Source of the DNA: Candidatus Nomurabacteria bacterium
GTDB lineage: Bacteria; Patescibacteriota; Minisyncoccia; Phycocordibacterales; UBA9973
DNA: 42,810 nt
NCBI GenBank assembly: GCA_943357245.1
Contig: CALRGH010000004.1
Location: 1-42,810, forward strand
Direction: 5' to 3'
A program made the translations under genes and the position numbers. Under the pieces are notes generated by a model, which worked only from the letters and a program-made list of their open reading frames with translations, did no database searches and was not told the DNA's origin. Below are positions 31,854 through 40,584 of the stretch, piece by piece; position 1 is the stretch's first letter, and each line of letters starts with the position of its first letter.

Positions 31854-32728
31854 TTCTACAGATATTTAGCCTTGCCGGTTAGTTCCGGCAGATTCCTCCA
31901 AGCTATTCGTGTCTTGAAGTACTCAAGAATGACAACAAAAAAGAAAAATATATTTCGCGTACCGGGCTATCACCGTCTGTGGCTGTGCGTTCCAGCACAT
32001 TCTGCTATATATTTTTTTTGTAACTTTTCTAGTTAATACTACGTTGTCACCTTACAACCCCGAGCATCACTCGCACATCACAAAATAAATTATGATGCGT
32101 GAATGAAGCTCGGTTTGGGCTTCTTCCTTTTCGCTCGCCGCTACTTGGGAAATACATGTTTGTTTCTGTTCCTCCGGGTACTGAAATGTTTTACTTCCCC
32201 GGGTGCACCCTTTTTCAAATTCATGAAAAAGTTATTGAGGTTTACTCAATAGGGTTTCCCCATTCGGATATCTTCGGATCGAAGGTTATTAGGCACCTCC
32301 CCGAAACTTGTCGCAGCCTATCACGTCCTTCATCGCTCTGTAGAACCAAGGCATCCACCATACGCTCTTAATTTCCTATTAGGAAATGTAAAAACGACAT
32401 TCGTAAATCTGTTTACGGATTTACGCATCGTTCCTGTACACCGCTGTACAGTCTTTAATAATTCTTTGTTGTTTCGTTGCGTCATATCGCAACAAAACAA
32501 TTACCTGTGACTATTGCAAAGAGACCCCTTTTGGTAACTTTACAATAATCGATTTACCCTCCTGCATTTTTCCTGTAAAAATGTAGGAGGATTTACTCTT
32601 TCTTTAATTGACAATGTTCTGGAATTTCTGAAAACAAAAACCGCCGATTTGGCGGAAAAGAAAACACAAACGTGTTGTTTTTCCGCTTATGTTTTGGTTG
32701 GTGTTATTGGCATATTTCAGGTAGGGAG

Positions 32729-32757
32729 AGTATATACTTTTGGGAATACGAAGTCAA
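32729..32757 (-). promoter_or_regulatory. Promoter of the 23S-5S rRNA unit
   Basis: On the minus strand TTGACT (32752-32757), 17-bp spacer, TATACT (32729-32734). Start near 32722, giving a leader of about 340 nt (32382-32722) that holds hairpins (e.g. GCGGAAAA...TTTTCCGC, 32643-32695) and the 5' arms of three nested processing stems. No 16S or tRNA gene lies in between, so 23S-5S is transcribed by itself. Confidence 0.8.
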
Positions 32758-32761
32758 GCTT

Positions 32762-33000
32762 TTCTTCTATGGCTGGGGATAGCCATAAATCCTTGTAAAA
32801 TAAGGCCTTTAAACACCCTTCGTGGGTGTCATTCCGGGACTATCCTGGACATGCAAAATCCATGCTTAATTTTGAAAAAAGTTTTTTTGCAGCACCTTTG
32901 AAAAGCACGCATATTTTTCTGCTGAAAAATTGCTCTTCTCGCGCCGCCGCGCTGCGAAAGGCTTTTCAAAGGCGCCGCGGGAGGTTGTTTCGAACAATCA
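32762..33000. other. Gene-free region full of palindromes upstream of the rRNA promoter
   Basis: No credible gene; opposing ORFs of about 60 codons here are a by-product of symmetry. It contains ATGGCT/AGCCAT, ACACCC-TTCG-GGGTGT, TCCGGGA/TCCTGGA and, at 32890-32978, an outer pair GCAGCACCTTTGAAAAGC / GCTTTTCAAAGGCGCCGC around GC-rich sequence. It could encode a structured RNA, but I see no known RNA family. Confidence 0.45.
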
Positions 33001-33002
33001 AA

Positions 33003-33030
33003 AAGCCCCACCGATAAATCGGCAGGGCTT
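33003..33030 (-). terminator. Terminator of the 145-aa gene
   Basis: AAGCCC-ACCGA / TCGG-GGGCTT stem, followed on the minus strand by TTTTTG. Confidence 0.75.
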
Positions 33031-33050
33031 AATAAATTTTCTTACTTAAA

Positions 33051-33488
33051 TCAAATCCCTTCAGGAAATAAGGGAATCATTTTTTCGGTAAATTGCAAAT
33101 AATTTACAATTGCCTTATAAATTTCTTCCCATGTTCCATCCAACCCAGATCCATCAATTGGAGCCTGTTGCTCTTTCAGCTTCTTTACCCAGTTATTATA
33201 CTCATTTTCTGTCGGCATAATAATTGCATCTGCTTTGTCGTTTGCATAAAAAGTAGCTTGCCCATATGGCGCATCTTTTTTCGGGTCTACGGGGGTACCA
33301 TCAAATAATACTTGCATAAGGCAACCATCATCTGCAAAACTTACCATCCCGGGGTCGTTTTCTTCAAGGTTAACTTGACACCCTAACTTTTTAAATGCTT
33401 CTTTCCATTTTAATAATTCTTCAGCGGCATCCTTCGAGATGTATTTTTGCTGAAACACCAAAGGTAGTTTGGGGACTTCTATTTCCAT
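33051..33488 (-). CDS. Hypothetical protein, 145 aa
   Basis: Not recognised. Soluble; starts MEIEVPKLPLVFQQKYISKD, with a helical segment (18-36), a beta-like middle (MVSFADDGCLMQVLFDG) and a Trp-containing C-terminus (GSGLDGTWEEIYKAIVNYLQ). Two Cys (37 and 56). No signal peptide. It is insulated by terminators on both sides, so it is a single-gene unit between the rRNA unit and another orphan. Confidence 0.6.
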   Translation of the reverse strand: MEIEVPKLPLVFQQKYISKDAAEELLKWKEAFKKLGCQVNLEENDPGMVSFADDGCLMQVLFDGTPVDPKKDAPYGQATFYANDKADAIIMPTENEYNNWVKKLKEQQAPIDGSGLDGTWEEIYKAIVNYLQFTEKMIPLFPEGI

Positions 33489-33566
33489 GTTTATTTTTTT
33501 AAAAATGAACTAATTTTTCTGTTTCGCTCTTTTGAGCTCATCAGTCGGAACTTCATTCCGAGACAG

Positions 33567-33593
33567 AAGGTGAGCTACTTAGTAGCTCACCTT
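33567..33593 (-). terminator. Terminator of the 138-aa gene
   Basis: A 13-bp perfect stem AAGGTGAGCTACT (33567-33579) with AGTAGCTCACCTT (33581-33593), seven nt after the stop. Confidence 0.75.
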
Positions 33594-33599
33594 GTATTA

Positions 33600-34016
33600 T
33601 TACACTGGTAAATTAAGCCAGTTAAAATCCCCAAAGTACACAATTACCTCTTTACTACCTCCGTCATCATATGGCTGTGTAATCGCAAAACGCTCTTTTG
33701 TTTTTACGATTCCTATTCTAAACAATATGAATTCATAACGCATTTTGTACCTTGGGTCTTTTAAACATTCTGTGTAATAATCAAAATTATTTTCATGCCT
33801 TCTTATATCCTCATGGTATTTCTCCACTAAATCTATTAGACGGCAATCAAAGCGCAGACTCTTGTTTTTACCAAAGTCTTTCAGATCGTACAATCTCCCC
33901 CCTGCTTCAATAAATTCTTTTATAATCCTCTCAGGTAGGCATTGAGTAAAATCGTGGACATTTTCACAATCATCATCTAAGTAATGATTTAGTAAAATTA
34001 CTTTTTTATCACTCAT
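33600..34016 (-). CDS. Hypothetical protein, 138 aa
   Basis: Not recognised. Starts MSDKKVILLNHYLDDDCENV; soluble, rich in Asp/Arg/Tyr, ending KEVIVYFGDFNWLNLPV. No membrane segments or known motif. The 90-nt leader has TGATAACCAAT about 20 nt before the ATG and AAAACATGG further up, the same two blocks as in the leader of the lipoprotein at 4236-4871, which suggests a shared regulatory leader. Confidence 0.6.
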   Translation of the reverse strand: MSDKKVILLNHYLDDDCENVHDFTQCLPERIIKEFIEAGGRLYDLKDFGKNKSLRFDCRLIDLVEKYHEDIRRHENNFDYYTECLKDPRYKMRYEFILFRIGIVKTKERFAITQPYDDGGSKEVIVYFGDFNWLNLPV

Positions 34017-34156
34017 TTTTTATAAATTTAATTGGTTATCATAAATCTCTATATACCAAAAGGTCTCTGAAAACCAATCAAATCCATGTTTTAAAGAACA
34101 ATAAACAGTATAGCATATTGAAAATATTTGTCAAGATATTCTAATTCACCCTATTT

Positions 34157-35902
34157 TTATTCAAGCACAGCCTTTATTCTTCGAACTCCTTGTGATACTG
34201 CTTCCTCTTTTACAATTTTGAAATGACCGAGTTCTTTGGTATTGCCGACATGTGGACCGCCGCAGATTTCGAGTGAGTATTTATCATCGCCATCCCCCAT
34301 TTTGTAGACTTTTACTTTTTCACCATAGCGATCATCAAAGACACCGAGCGCGCCACGATTGTGCGCTTCTTCGACAGATACTTCTTCAAAACTTACCGGC
34401 AATGCATCGGCAATTTTTTCATTCACGATTGTCTCCACTGTTTTCAATTGTTCGTCGGTCATTTTATCTCCATGCGAGAAATCAAAGCGCATGCGCTCTG
34501 GGGTAATATTCGAACCTTTTTGAAATACATGATTGCCCAAGACATCGCGAAGTGCTTGCTGGAGCAAATGCGTCGCCGTGTGATACTTCGTACTCATTTC
34601 AGAATGGTCTGCTAAGCCGCCTTTGAATTTTTGTTCTGCTCCTGCACGCGACAGTGCCTGATGCTCTTTCATTTGCGCATCAAATGTTGCGCGATCAATC
34701 GTAACCCCTTTTTCTTTTGCTAATTCTTCCGTAAGTTCAATCGGAAATCCATAACTCGTCGCGAGAATAAAGGCATCTGTTCCTTTTTCAAATTCTTTCA
34801 TGCCACGCTCAAGCGTCTGACGAAATTTACTTTCTTCTTTCTCAATCTCATCTAAAACTATGCTGCAATTCGTTAGAATATTAGAATAGATTTCTTTGTA
34901 GGTTTCAATGACGGTATTTGCCAAGTGAAAAAGAGACCCATGCTTCATACCAAGCACATCTGCAAATCTAACTGCGCGACGAAGAAGTCTGCGAAGTACG
35001 TAGCCTTGATCTGTGTTGGACGGCACCACCCCATCAGCGATCAAAAACACACTTGTGCGAATATGGTCCGCAACAATTCTTCGTGCACGAATATTATCTA
35101 TATTTGAAAATTCATCGATCTTGCCTTTGATTGCTGTAAACAAATCCGTCTCATATGCTGTCTTCACTCCTTGCATCACCGCAGTAATACGTTCAAGCCC
35201 AGCACCCGTGTCGACATTTTTTTGTGCGAGCTTGCCAATGACTTTGCCCTCTTTTTTTTCGTACTCCATAAAGACATCATTCCAAATCTCGATGATCGTT
35301 TCATCTTTGCATGCTTCAATAAAATTTTCTTTTGAAAGGTCGCCGATTCCCGTGTCGGTCATATCGTAAAACATTTCTGTGTCGGGACCACATGGGCCAT
35401 TCTCCCCAGGGCTCCACCAGTTATCCTCAACACCAAGTTTATAGATTCTATGTTCAGGAATGCCAAGTGACTTCCAAATATCTTGCGACTCCGTATCTTC
35501 CGGTGCATTTACATCTCCTTCAAAAACTGTCACGTACAATCGGGAAACATCAAGACCAAGTCCTTCTTCTTTTGAAGTTAAAAATTCATAGCTCCATTTA
35601 ATTGCGTCTTCTTTGAAATACGCGCCGAGTGACCAATTGCCCATCATTTCAAAAAAGGAAAGGTGGCGATTGTCGCCGATATCGTCAAGATCTCCCGTGC
35701 GAACACATTTCTGAATGTCAGCGAGCTTGTCGCCTTTTGGATGCTGTTCTCCCAACAAATACGGCACGAGTGGTTGCATGCCGGCAGTATTAAAAAGCAC
35801 GGACGGGTCATTTTCTGGAACAAGCGACGCCGACGGCAAAATAGCGTGGCCGCGCTTTTCAAAAAAGTCTAAGAATCGTTTCCGTATATCGGCAGATGTC
35901 AT
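34157..35902 (-). CDS. alaS: Alanine--tRNA ligase (short form)
   Basis: 581 aa against about 875 in E. coli. Class II aminoacylation domain at the N-terminus (SADIRKRFLDFFEKRGHAIL, NDPSVLFNTAGMQ, FFEMMGNWS, then GLERITAVMQG). The editing domain is present with HTATHLLQQAL (HxxxH) and CGGPHVGNT (CxxxH), so mischarged Ser/Gly-tRNA can be cleared. The C-Ala domain is absent, as often in CPR. MTSADIR at 35902 is the start: TGC TACTCT (extended -10, 35909-35917) lies exactly 6 nt before it; the in-frame ATG at 35929 would precede the promoter. Confidence 0.95.
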   Translation of the reverse strand: MTSADIRKRFLDFFEKRGHAILPSASLVPENDPSVLFNTAGMQPLVPYLLGEQHPKGDKLADIQKCVRTGDLDDIGDNRHLSFFEMMGNWSLGAYFKEDAIKWSYEFLTSKEEGLGLDVSRLYVTVFEGDVNAPEDTESQDIWKSLGIPEHRIYKLGVEDNWWSPGENGPCGPDTEMFYDMTDTGIGDLSKENFIEACKDETIIEIWNDVFMEYEKKEGKVIGKLAQKNVDTGAGLERITAVMQGVKTAYETDLFTAIKGKIDEFSNIDNIRARRIVADHIRTSVFLIADGVVPSNTDQGYVLRRLLRRAVRFADVLGMKHGSLFHLANTVIETYKEIYSNILTNCSIVLDEIEKEESKFRQTLERGMKEFEKGTDAFILATSYGFPIELTEELAKEKGVTIDRATFDAQMKEHQALSRAGAEQKFKGGLADHSEMSTKYHTATHLLQQALRDVLGNHVFQKGSNITPERMRFDFSHGDKMTDEQLKTVETIVNEKIADALPVSFEEVSVEEAHNRGALGVFDDRYGEKVKVYKMGDGDDKYSLEICGGPHVGNTKELGHFKIVKEEAVSQGVRRIKAVLE

Positions 35903-35941
35903 CCCTCTAGAGTAGCAAAATTTGGGCAATAAAAAAAGCGC

Positions 35942-36067
35942 TCATGCCAAATGGAAATAAATGAGCGCTTCGGGCAAGTTAAAAAAGATAGACGACAAGA
36001 TAACGAGAGTAACAATAACAAGACCTAAAATAACAGCAACCCATGTGGCAAATGAAAGCTTTTTCAT
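35942..36067 (-). CDS. Tiny membrane protein, 41 aa
   Basis: Reads MKKLSFATWVAVILGLVIVT, then LVILSSIFFNLPEALIYFHLA. One hydrophobic helix (about 8-28) with a short Lys-rich cytoplasmic start. It has an extended -10 (TGG TATAGT, 36085-36093) and a GAGG 12-16 nt before the ATG. The stop TGA lies within a 10-bp terminator stem (AAGCGCTCAT/ATGAGCGCTT). Not recognised; function unknown. Confidence 0.5.
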   Translation of the reverse strand: MKKLSFATWVAVILGLVIVTLVILSSIFFNLPEALIYFHLA

Positions 36068-36100
36068 AGGTGAAAATTTCCTCTACTATACCAAAAAATA

Positions 36101-36123
36101 AAAGCACCGCATAGCGGTGCTTT
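36101..36123 (-). terminator. Terminator of the 54-aa gene
   Basis: AAAGCACCGC/GCGGTGCTTT stem followed on the minus strand by a T-rich run (TTTTATTTTTT). Confidence 0.8.
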
Positions 36124-36140
36124 ATGTATTCTAATTAATG

Positions 36141-36305
36141 TCATACTTTTCTTCTACTCTTCCCTCTTCCTTTGGTAGCAGTTATTCTTGGGTGTTTTTT
36201 GTTCACACCAAAATTGTTTATTCCCATTGAATCTTTGAGATTAATTACCTGTGGTAAAGGTAAGAGTGTCGAGTGAATAGTTGGTTGTTTATTTTTTTTA
36301 GCCAT
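36141..36305 (-). CDS. Small basic protein, 54 aa
   Basis: Reads MAKKNKQPTIHSTLLPLPQV, then INLKDSMGINNFGVNKKHPR, ending TKGRGKSRRKV. Strongly basic with an Arg/Lys-rich tail, so it may bind nucleic acid or a ribosome; that is inference from charge only. A terminator follows 18 nt after the stop. No known family. Confidence 0.5.
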   Translation of the reverse strand: MAKKNKQPTIHSTLLPLPQVINLKDSMGINNFGVNKKHPRITATKGRGKSRRKV

Positions 36306-36349
36306 AGCAAAAATGTTTTCTGTAGCATACTACAAAACACATTTCTTGA

Positions 36350-36817
36350 CTATTCTTTACCGTTCTCAGCAACAGGTGGGATTTTCTTAATTTGTTGTTC
36401 AATAAACCAAAGCGCGGTGAAAATAAATAGTGTTGCAAATGTTGCAATAATTGCAATCGGGTAAAATCCATATCCAACAGCAATACCAATTCCCGCAGCA
36501 ACCCAAATACCAGTAGCTGAGGTAAGCCCGACGAGATGGGAATTATTTTTAAAAATAATACCTGTACCTAAAAACCCAACCCCAGTAATAATAGCGGCAG
36601 CAATCTGTGTAGCAACGAAACTTGCCGGTGAATACATAGTGCCAATTGATTCCGAAATAATAATAAACATTGTCGAACCAACAGCAACAAGCGCATAGGT
36701 GCGCATCCCTGCAGTTTTGTGCGCGATAATACGCTCAGTACCGATAACCATACCGAGTAACATTGCTACTAATACTTTAATTAAAATATCAATAATATCT
36801 GGTGTGAGAAAATCCAT
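36350..36817 (-). CDS. MgtC/SapB-family membrane protein
   Basis: 155 aa, four membrane helices in the first 130 residues. The family signature is clear: LLGMVIGTERIIAHKTAGMR then TYALVAVGSTMF, and TGVGFLGTGIIFK with LTSATGIWVAAGIGIAVG. MgtC proteins modulate ATP synthase or magnesium homeostasis in pathogens; the role here is unknown. The cytoplasmic ACT-like domain of MgtC is missing. ATG 36817 lies 6 nt after the -10 TATACT (36824-36829), which is the end of a 53-nt palindrome. Confidence 0.88.
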   Translation of the reverse strand: MDFLTPDIIDILIKVLVAMLLGMVIGTERIIAHKTAGMRTYALVAVGSTMFIIISESIGTMYSPASFVATQIAAAIITGVGFLGTGIIFKNNSHLVGLTSATGIWVAAGIGIAVGYGFYPIAIIATFATLFIFTALWFIEQQIKKIPPVAENGKE

Positions 36818-36824
36818 ATCATAA

Positions 36825-36877
36825 GTATACCCCCACACCTACTTTTACATTGTGTAAAAGTAGGTGTGGGGGTATAC
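36825..36877. repeat. 25-bp perfect palindrome with outward -10 box (copy 1)
   Basis: GTATACCCCCACACCTACTT... (36825-36849) and its exact complement (36853-36877) around a 3-nt loop. The left end supplies the TATACT -10 of the mgtC-like gene. The same arms bound the 81-nt element at 41861-41941. Confidence 0.8.
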
Positions 36878-36915
36878 CCTCTGTTTTTAAAATACGATTT
36901 TTATTTTCCACAGCA

Positions 36916-37974
36916 CTAGGAAACAACTCCTCCACCAACACAAATCTCTCCATCAAAAAAGACAACTGATTGACCTGGTGCGACAAGTACTGGTTGATCA
37001 AAATGAAACATGTAATTATCTTCCTGTTTCATCAAACTTCCTGAATATTGTTCTCCATGATATCGAACACACGCAGTAATTTTTTTGGTCGGAAGTGCAC
37101 CGCGAATAATAACGTTCTCAAGATTAATTTCTTTCATGCCAACCGCACTATTTTTCTCAAACGGTTGTGTCTGCGACACAATGATTGTGTTTTTCTGGAT
37201 ATCTTTTGCGATCACATAGCATGCGCCATCATCGGGATTTTTTTCGGTAATAGAAAATCCGTGACGTTCGCCAAGCGTATAGAACATTGCGCCATCGTGC
37301 GTACCTATTTTTTGTCCTTCCTCATTCAAGACATTTCCTTGTTCACTCTGTAGGTAATGTTTCAAAAAGTCTTTCATATCGAGCGGACCAAGAAAACAAA
37401 CACCTTGGCTATCTTTTTTTGCGGCAGTCATAAGTCCAGCACGCTCTGCAATTATTCTCACTTCACTCTTTTGTAAATGACCCACAGGAAAAAGCGTGTG
37501 CGCGAGATCCTCTTCAGTGAGTGTCCAGAGAAAATAAGATTGATCTTTACTTTCATCAATTCCTGTTTTTAATAGAGTATTGTCGGTGCGCGCATAGTGA
37601 CCAGTCGCAATAAAATCTGCACCGTGCTCTTTTGCAAATTGCCAAAACACCCCGAATTTTACTTCTCGATTACACATGACATCGGGGTTTGGGGTACGGC
37701 CAATTTTATATTCAGCAATCATATAATCTGCAACACCTTTTTTATATGCGTCTTCAGCATCACATTCTAAAAACGGAATGCCCAAATGAGCCGCGACGCG
37801 CATCGCGTCGCGGCGTTCATCGCGCCAGGTGCATTCTATGAACTCTGGTTGCCAGGTACGAATAAAAACCCCGACAACATTGTAATTTTGTTCGAGTAAA
37901 AGATGCGCGGCCACAGAACTGTCGACACCTCCCGAGAGCCCGACGAATACAGTTTTTTGATCACCATGATTCAT
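36916..37974 (-). CDS. mnmA: tRNA 2-thiouridylase
   Basis: 352 aa. N-terminal PP-loop ATPase with VGLSGGVDSSVAAHLLL; catalytic Cys in TPNPDVMCNREVKFG and second Cys in SQGVCFLG; GHYAR block between them. MnmA inserts sulphur at position 2 of U34 in tRNA-Glu, -Gln and -Lys. MNHGDQKTVFVGLSGG at 37974 gives the normal N-terminus; in-frame ATGs up to 38004 would add only ten residues. TATGCT 13 nt upstream is a weak -10 candidate. Downstream lies the palindrome and the mgtC-like gene. Confidence 0.93.
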   Translation of the reverse strand: MNHGDQKTVFVGLSGGVDSSVAAHLLLEQNYNVVGVFIRTWQPEFIECTWRDERRDAMRVAAHLGIPFLECDAEDAYKKGVADYMIAEYKIGRTPNPDVMCNREVKFGVFWQFAKEHGADFIATGHYARTDNTLLKTGIDESKDQSYFLWTLTEEDLAHTLFPVGHLQKSEVRIIAERAGLMTAAKKDSQGVCFLGPLDMKDFLKHYLQSEQGNVLNEEGQKIGTHDGAMFYTLGERHGFSITEKNPDDGACYVIAKDIQKNTIIVSQTQPFEKNSAVGMKEINLENVIIRGALPTKKITACVRYHGEQYSGSLMKQEDNYMFHFDQPVLVAPGQSVVFFDGEICVGGGVVS

Positions 37975-38009
37975 GTGTGTACATATAAGCATATCTCTAG
38001 ACAAAAAGA

Positions 38010-38033
38010 AAAGCCCTGATCATATCAGGGCTT
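38010..38033 (-). terminator. Terminator containing the stop of the 233-aa gene
   Basis: AAAGCCCTGAT (38010-38020) with ATCAGGGCTTT (38023-38033); the TGA stop (38022-38020) is at the tip of the stem and the T-run follows on the minus strand. Confidence 0.8.
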
Positions 38034-38721
38034 TAACTACTTGTACTTTTGGAATAAAAGAAATACTTCTAATTCCTTCTGTTGCGATTTTTCTGAGTCC
38101 ACTAGCAAGTGCTTTTGCTGTACACTGGTTTTGAAAATCAAAGGCGACAAACACTAATCCTTTTCCTTTGTATTTTTTCTTATCAATTGCATTTCTCCAG
38201 CTTAGTTCTGACTTCTTTAACTGAATTTTAAATTTTTTAACACAATCTCTTTCTTTACTCAGCAACAAACAATCGAAGCTTTGGTTTTTATCTTCATCTG
38301 TCGTCGCTGCTTTGAGAGAAAGATGTATAATCCCGTGCTCTTTGAGTATTTTATTACTATACTCTATAAACACTTCTTCATTACGAAGCCCTATATTATC
38401 TGTTTTGACAATAAATTCAACAATCATCTCTTTTATTTCCGCATCTGTTTGCTGTATGGTAACCCTAAAGGCAGCCCGCCCTTGTGTGCTAGAAACAAAT
38501 CCTGTCTCCTTTCCTCTAAAAGAAAGAAAGAAATCAAAATTCTTAACATGGTTGTTTTTGAGTGTCGCAAAAAACACAATTACATCCGGGTTGAGAGATT
38601 TCCCATTTTTAACATCTTTAATAAGTTTTTTTGTGTACCAAAGATTTTTTAATATTTGGTATATTCGACGACGCAAGAAAAAAGCATCGTCGTGAACGAT
38701 TTTTTTCTTTTGCTTTGCCAT
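38020..38721 (-). CDS. Hypothetical protein, 233 aa
   Basis: Not recognised. Basic N-terminus MAKQKKKIVHDDAFFLRRRI followed by an alpha/beta body (NPDVIVFFATLKNNHVKNFD; RAAFRVTIQQTDAEIKEMIV). The stretch QLKKSELSWRNAIDKKKYKG then KGLVFVAFDF loosely recalls restriction-endonuclease-like folds (QxK then strand), but I would not claim it. Own promoter: extended -10 TGG TATAGT about 18 nt upstream. Monocistronic, with a stop-embedding terminator. Confidence 0.6.
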   Translation of the reverse strand: MAKQKKKIVHDDAFFLRRRIYQILKNLWYTKKLIKDVKNGKSLNPDVIVFFATLKNNHVKNFDFFLSFRGKETGFVSSTQGRAAFRVTIQQTDAEIKEMIVEFIVKTDNIGLRNEEVFIEYSNKILKEHGIIHLSLKAATTDEDKNQSFDCLLLSKERDCVKKFKIQLKKSELSWRNAIDKKKYKGKGLVFVAFDFQNQCTAKALASGLRKIATEGIRSISFIPKVQVVKALI

Positions 38722-38781
38722 TGTTTTAAATTTTTTAGCACTATACCATGCAATAGTAAAACAGACAAATGTATCGAACTA

Positions 38782-39330
38782 TTAGAGCGCTAGGAGTTTT
38801 TTATAGAGTTCGTACGTCGCTCGCGCATCAGCAAGTGCGGTATGTGCTTTTTTATTTTCAATACCAAAAATAGAGCAGAGGTGATGGAGAGAAAATTTAT
38901 CAATATCTCCGCGTTTTTTTGATTTTGCAAATGCAATAGAAATAGTATCGAGCTTGTGAAAATGCATTTTATTTTGCACACTGGTGGTTGAAAATGCTTT
39001 CATGAGAAATCCATAATCAAATGGCAAATTATGCGCGACCATAATTGCACCTTCGGTTTTCTTTGCAAGTATCGTCATTGCTTCCTTGAGCGAATACGCG
39101 AATACCCAATCCGCTTCGTCGTAACCATTAACACGGAGTGCCCCTGGTTCGGCAGTTTCTATATGTTCAGGTTTTACTTTCAAATCAAGCTCTTCGAGAA
39201 TTTTATATTTTGTTACGCCATTCTCTTCTTCTTGTGACACAAGGACAAGCCCGATTTGAATTATTTCTTGTTTTTCTGGATCAAAACCAGTCGTTTCTGT
39301 ATCGATAAATGCTAAATGTTGGGTGTGCAT
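38782..39330 (-). CDS. DEDDh 3'-5' exonuclease (DnaQ-like)
   Basis: 182 aa. The exonuclease motifs are all present: AFIDTETTGFD (D10, E12), MVAHNLPFDYGFL (ExoII Asp) and KKAHTALADARATYELY (ExoIII His and Asp). Comparable to the epsilon subunit of DNA polymerase III or to stand-alone RNase T/oligoribonuclease-like enzymes; without a polymerase partner in view the exact role (proofreading or nucleic-acid trimming) stays open. The upstream region is the word-arm element at 39340. Confidence 0.88.
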   Translation of the reverse strand: MHTQHLAFIDTETTGFDPEKQEIIQIGLVLVSQEEENGVTKYKILEELDLKVKPEHIETAEPGALRVNGYDEADWVFAYSLKEAMTILAKKTEGAIMVAHNLPFDYGFLMKAFSTTSVQNKMHFHKLDTISIAFAKSKKRGDIDKFSLHHLCSIFGIENKKAHTALADARATYELYKKLLAL

Positions 39331-39339
39331 AGATAATAT

Positions 39340-39450
39340 GTAGCAAGGTAAACTTAGCAGGTAGCATGGGTAGCGCAGTATTTTTGCGAAGCAAAAATAC
39401 TGCGCTATTTGTTCGAAAACCCTTGCTACTTGCTACATGCTACCAGCTAC
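39340..39450. repeat. GCTAC word-arm element, full copy 1
   Basis: Left arm GTAGCAAGG...GGTAGCATGGG (39340-39370), central 17-bp hairpin with GAA loop (39371-39407), GTTCGAAAACCC, right arm TGCTACTTGCTACATGCTAC and CAGCTAC (to 39450). Its right end overlaps the last codon of mltG. The central stem covaries with the copy at 42460. Confidence 0.75.
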
Positions 39451-40457
39451 TTTAGGTATAATTTTTTGTTCTGCAAATGCTCTTCGTACGTCCGAGCGTA
39501 ATGAATACTACCACGCGCATCGTGTAGATAAAACCAATACGGTGATACGTCAGGTTTAAGTGATGCTTCTATAGACGGAAGTCCAGGATTTCCTATTGGT
39601 GTCGGCGGTAATCCTTTGCGTGTGTAGGTGTTGTACGGACTATCTGTTTTTAAATCTTGAACAGTCAGGTCTTTACTTGCTTTGCCGAGTGTATACGCAA
39701 ATGTTGCATCAACTTGTAATGGCATTCCTTTCTCTAATCGTTTCCATAAAATACCAGAGACAACTGGACGTTCTTTGTCGGTAAATGCTTCCCCTTCAAT
39801 AATAGACGCCATAATAATGTGTTCTGCTTTTGTATAGTTAGACGCAGTAAACAAAGATTCTAATTTCTTAATACGTTCATCAAACATAGCTGTCATCGTA
39901 TCTACTATCTCTTGTTCTGTAACAAGAGGTGATAAAAAATACGTATCAGGAAACAAATACCCTTCTTTTGTTTTCAATAATGCACCAAGCGTTGTCTTAT
40001 TGATATCTGGATAGTTAGCGTCAAAAAGTCCTGTAATTTCTTTTGCGGTATACCCTTCCGGAATGGTAATTTTATATGATTGAAGATTTCTATTCCCCGA
40101 AGTAACACGTGACGCGAGCTCATATGCAGAGAGCGGACTATCCAAAAGATAATCCCCAGCGACGACACGACCTCGAGTATCAAGTAATAATACAAAAAAT
40201 TGAAAGAGTGTTTTTGAACGTAAATATCCTAATGCAAAAAGATCACTCCCCACTCCTTGCACTGTCGATCCTTTTTCAATTCGAAATATATCTGCTCCTG
40301 GAAATTGTGCAGAGGGTTTATTGTATTGCCAAATCATACCAATACTAACACCACCAGCAACAATAATGAGCGCAAACAAAAAAAGAAATACCCGAAGCAC
40401 GGTGTGCTTTTTTTGTTTATGTTCAAGTAATGGATAATAGTTCGGTGTATCTAACAT
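39447..40457 (-). CDS. mltG: Endolytic peptidoglycan transglycosylase MltG
   Basis: 336 aa. One N-terminal membrane helix (about 21-43), a LysM-like region, then the YceG domain with IMASIIEGEAFTDKERPVVS (catalytic Glu in IEGEA), WKRLEKGMPLQVDATFAYTL, then SPYNTYTRKGLPPTPIGNPG. MltG cuts nascent glycan strands and sets their length, in line with rodA, ftsI and PAP2 in this window. ATG 40457 lies 2 nt after a 31-aa ORF. Confidence 0.93.
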   Translation of the reverse strand: MLDTPNYYPLLEHKQKKHTVLRVFLFLFALIIVAGGVSIGMIWQYNKPSAQFPGADIFRIEKGSTVQGVGSDLFALGYLRSKTLFQFFVLLLDTRGRVVAGDYLLDSPLSAYELASRVTSGNRNLQSYKITIPEGYTAKEITGLFDANYPDINKTTLGALLKTKEGYLFPDTYFLSPLVTEQEIVDTMTAMFDERIKKLESLFTASNYTKAEHIIMASIIEGEAFTDKERPVVSGILWKRLEKGMPLQVDATFAYTLGKASKDLTVQDLKTDSPYNTYTRKGLPPTPIGNPGLPSIEASLKPDVSPYWFYLHDARGSIHYARTYEEHLQNKKLYLK

Positions 40458-40459
40458 AA

Positions 40460-40555
40460 TTATATCCCGTTAGAGACAGGTCGCGGTCGATAAACCTCTT
40501 GCTCAAATATAGTTGTGGTGGTAATAATTTTTTTCATGATGTCTTTTATATTCAC
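40460..40555 (-). CDS. Possible 31-aa ORF upstream of mltG
   Basis: From GTG 40555: MNIKDIMKKIITTTTIFEQE, then VYRPRPVSNGI (from ATG 40537 it is 25 aa). The frame stays open upstream to 40610 and reads TSAKFADIIPARDRGHDYVN, overlapping the 3' end of the 420-aa gene in another frame. It is protein-like and ends 2 nt before mltG, so it may be a coupled leader peptide or a displaced C-terminal piece. Weak evidence. Confidence 0.3.
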   Translation of the reverse strand: MNIKDIMKKIITTTTIFEQEVYRPRPVSNGI

Positions 40556-40584
40556 ATAGTCGTGACCGCGGTCGCGAGCGGGGA

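Noticed and set aside
32826-33017. Opposing 60-63-codon ORFs upstream of the rRNA unit
   Set aside because: Both strands give similar-length ORFs because the DNA is palindromic; no start signals or protein-like composition.
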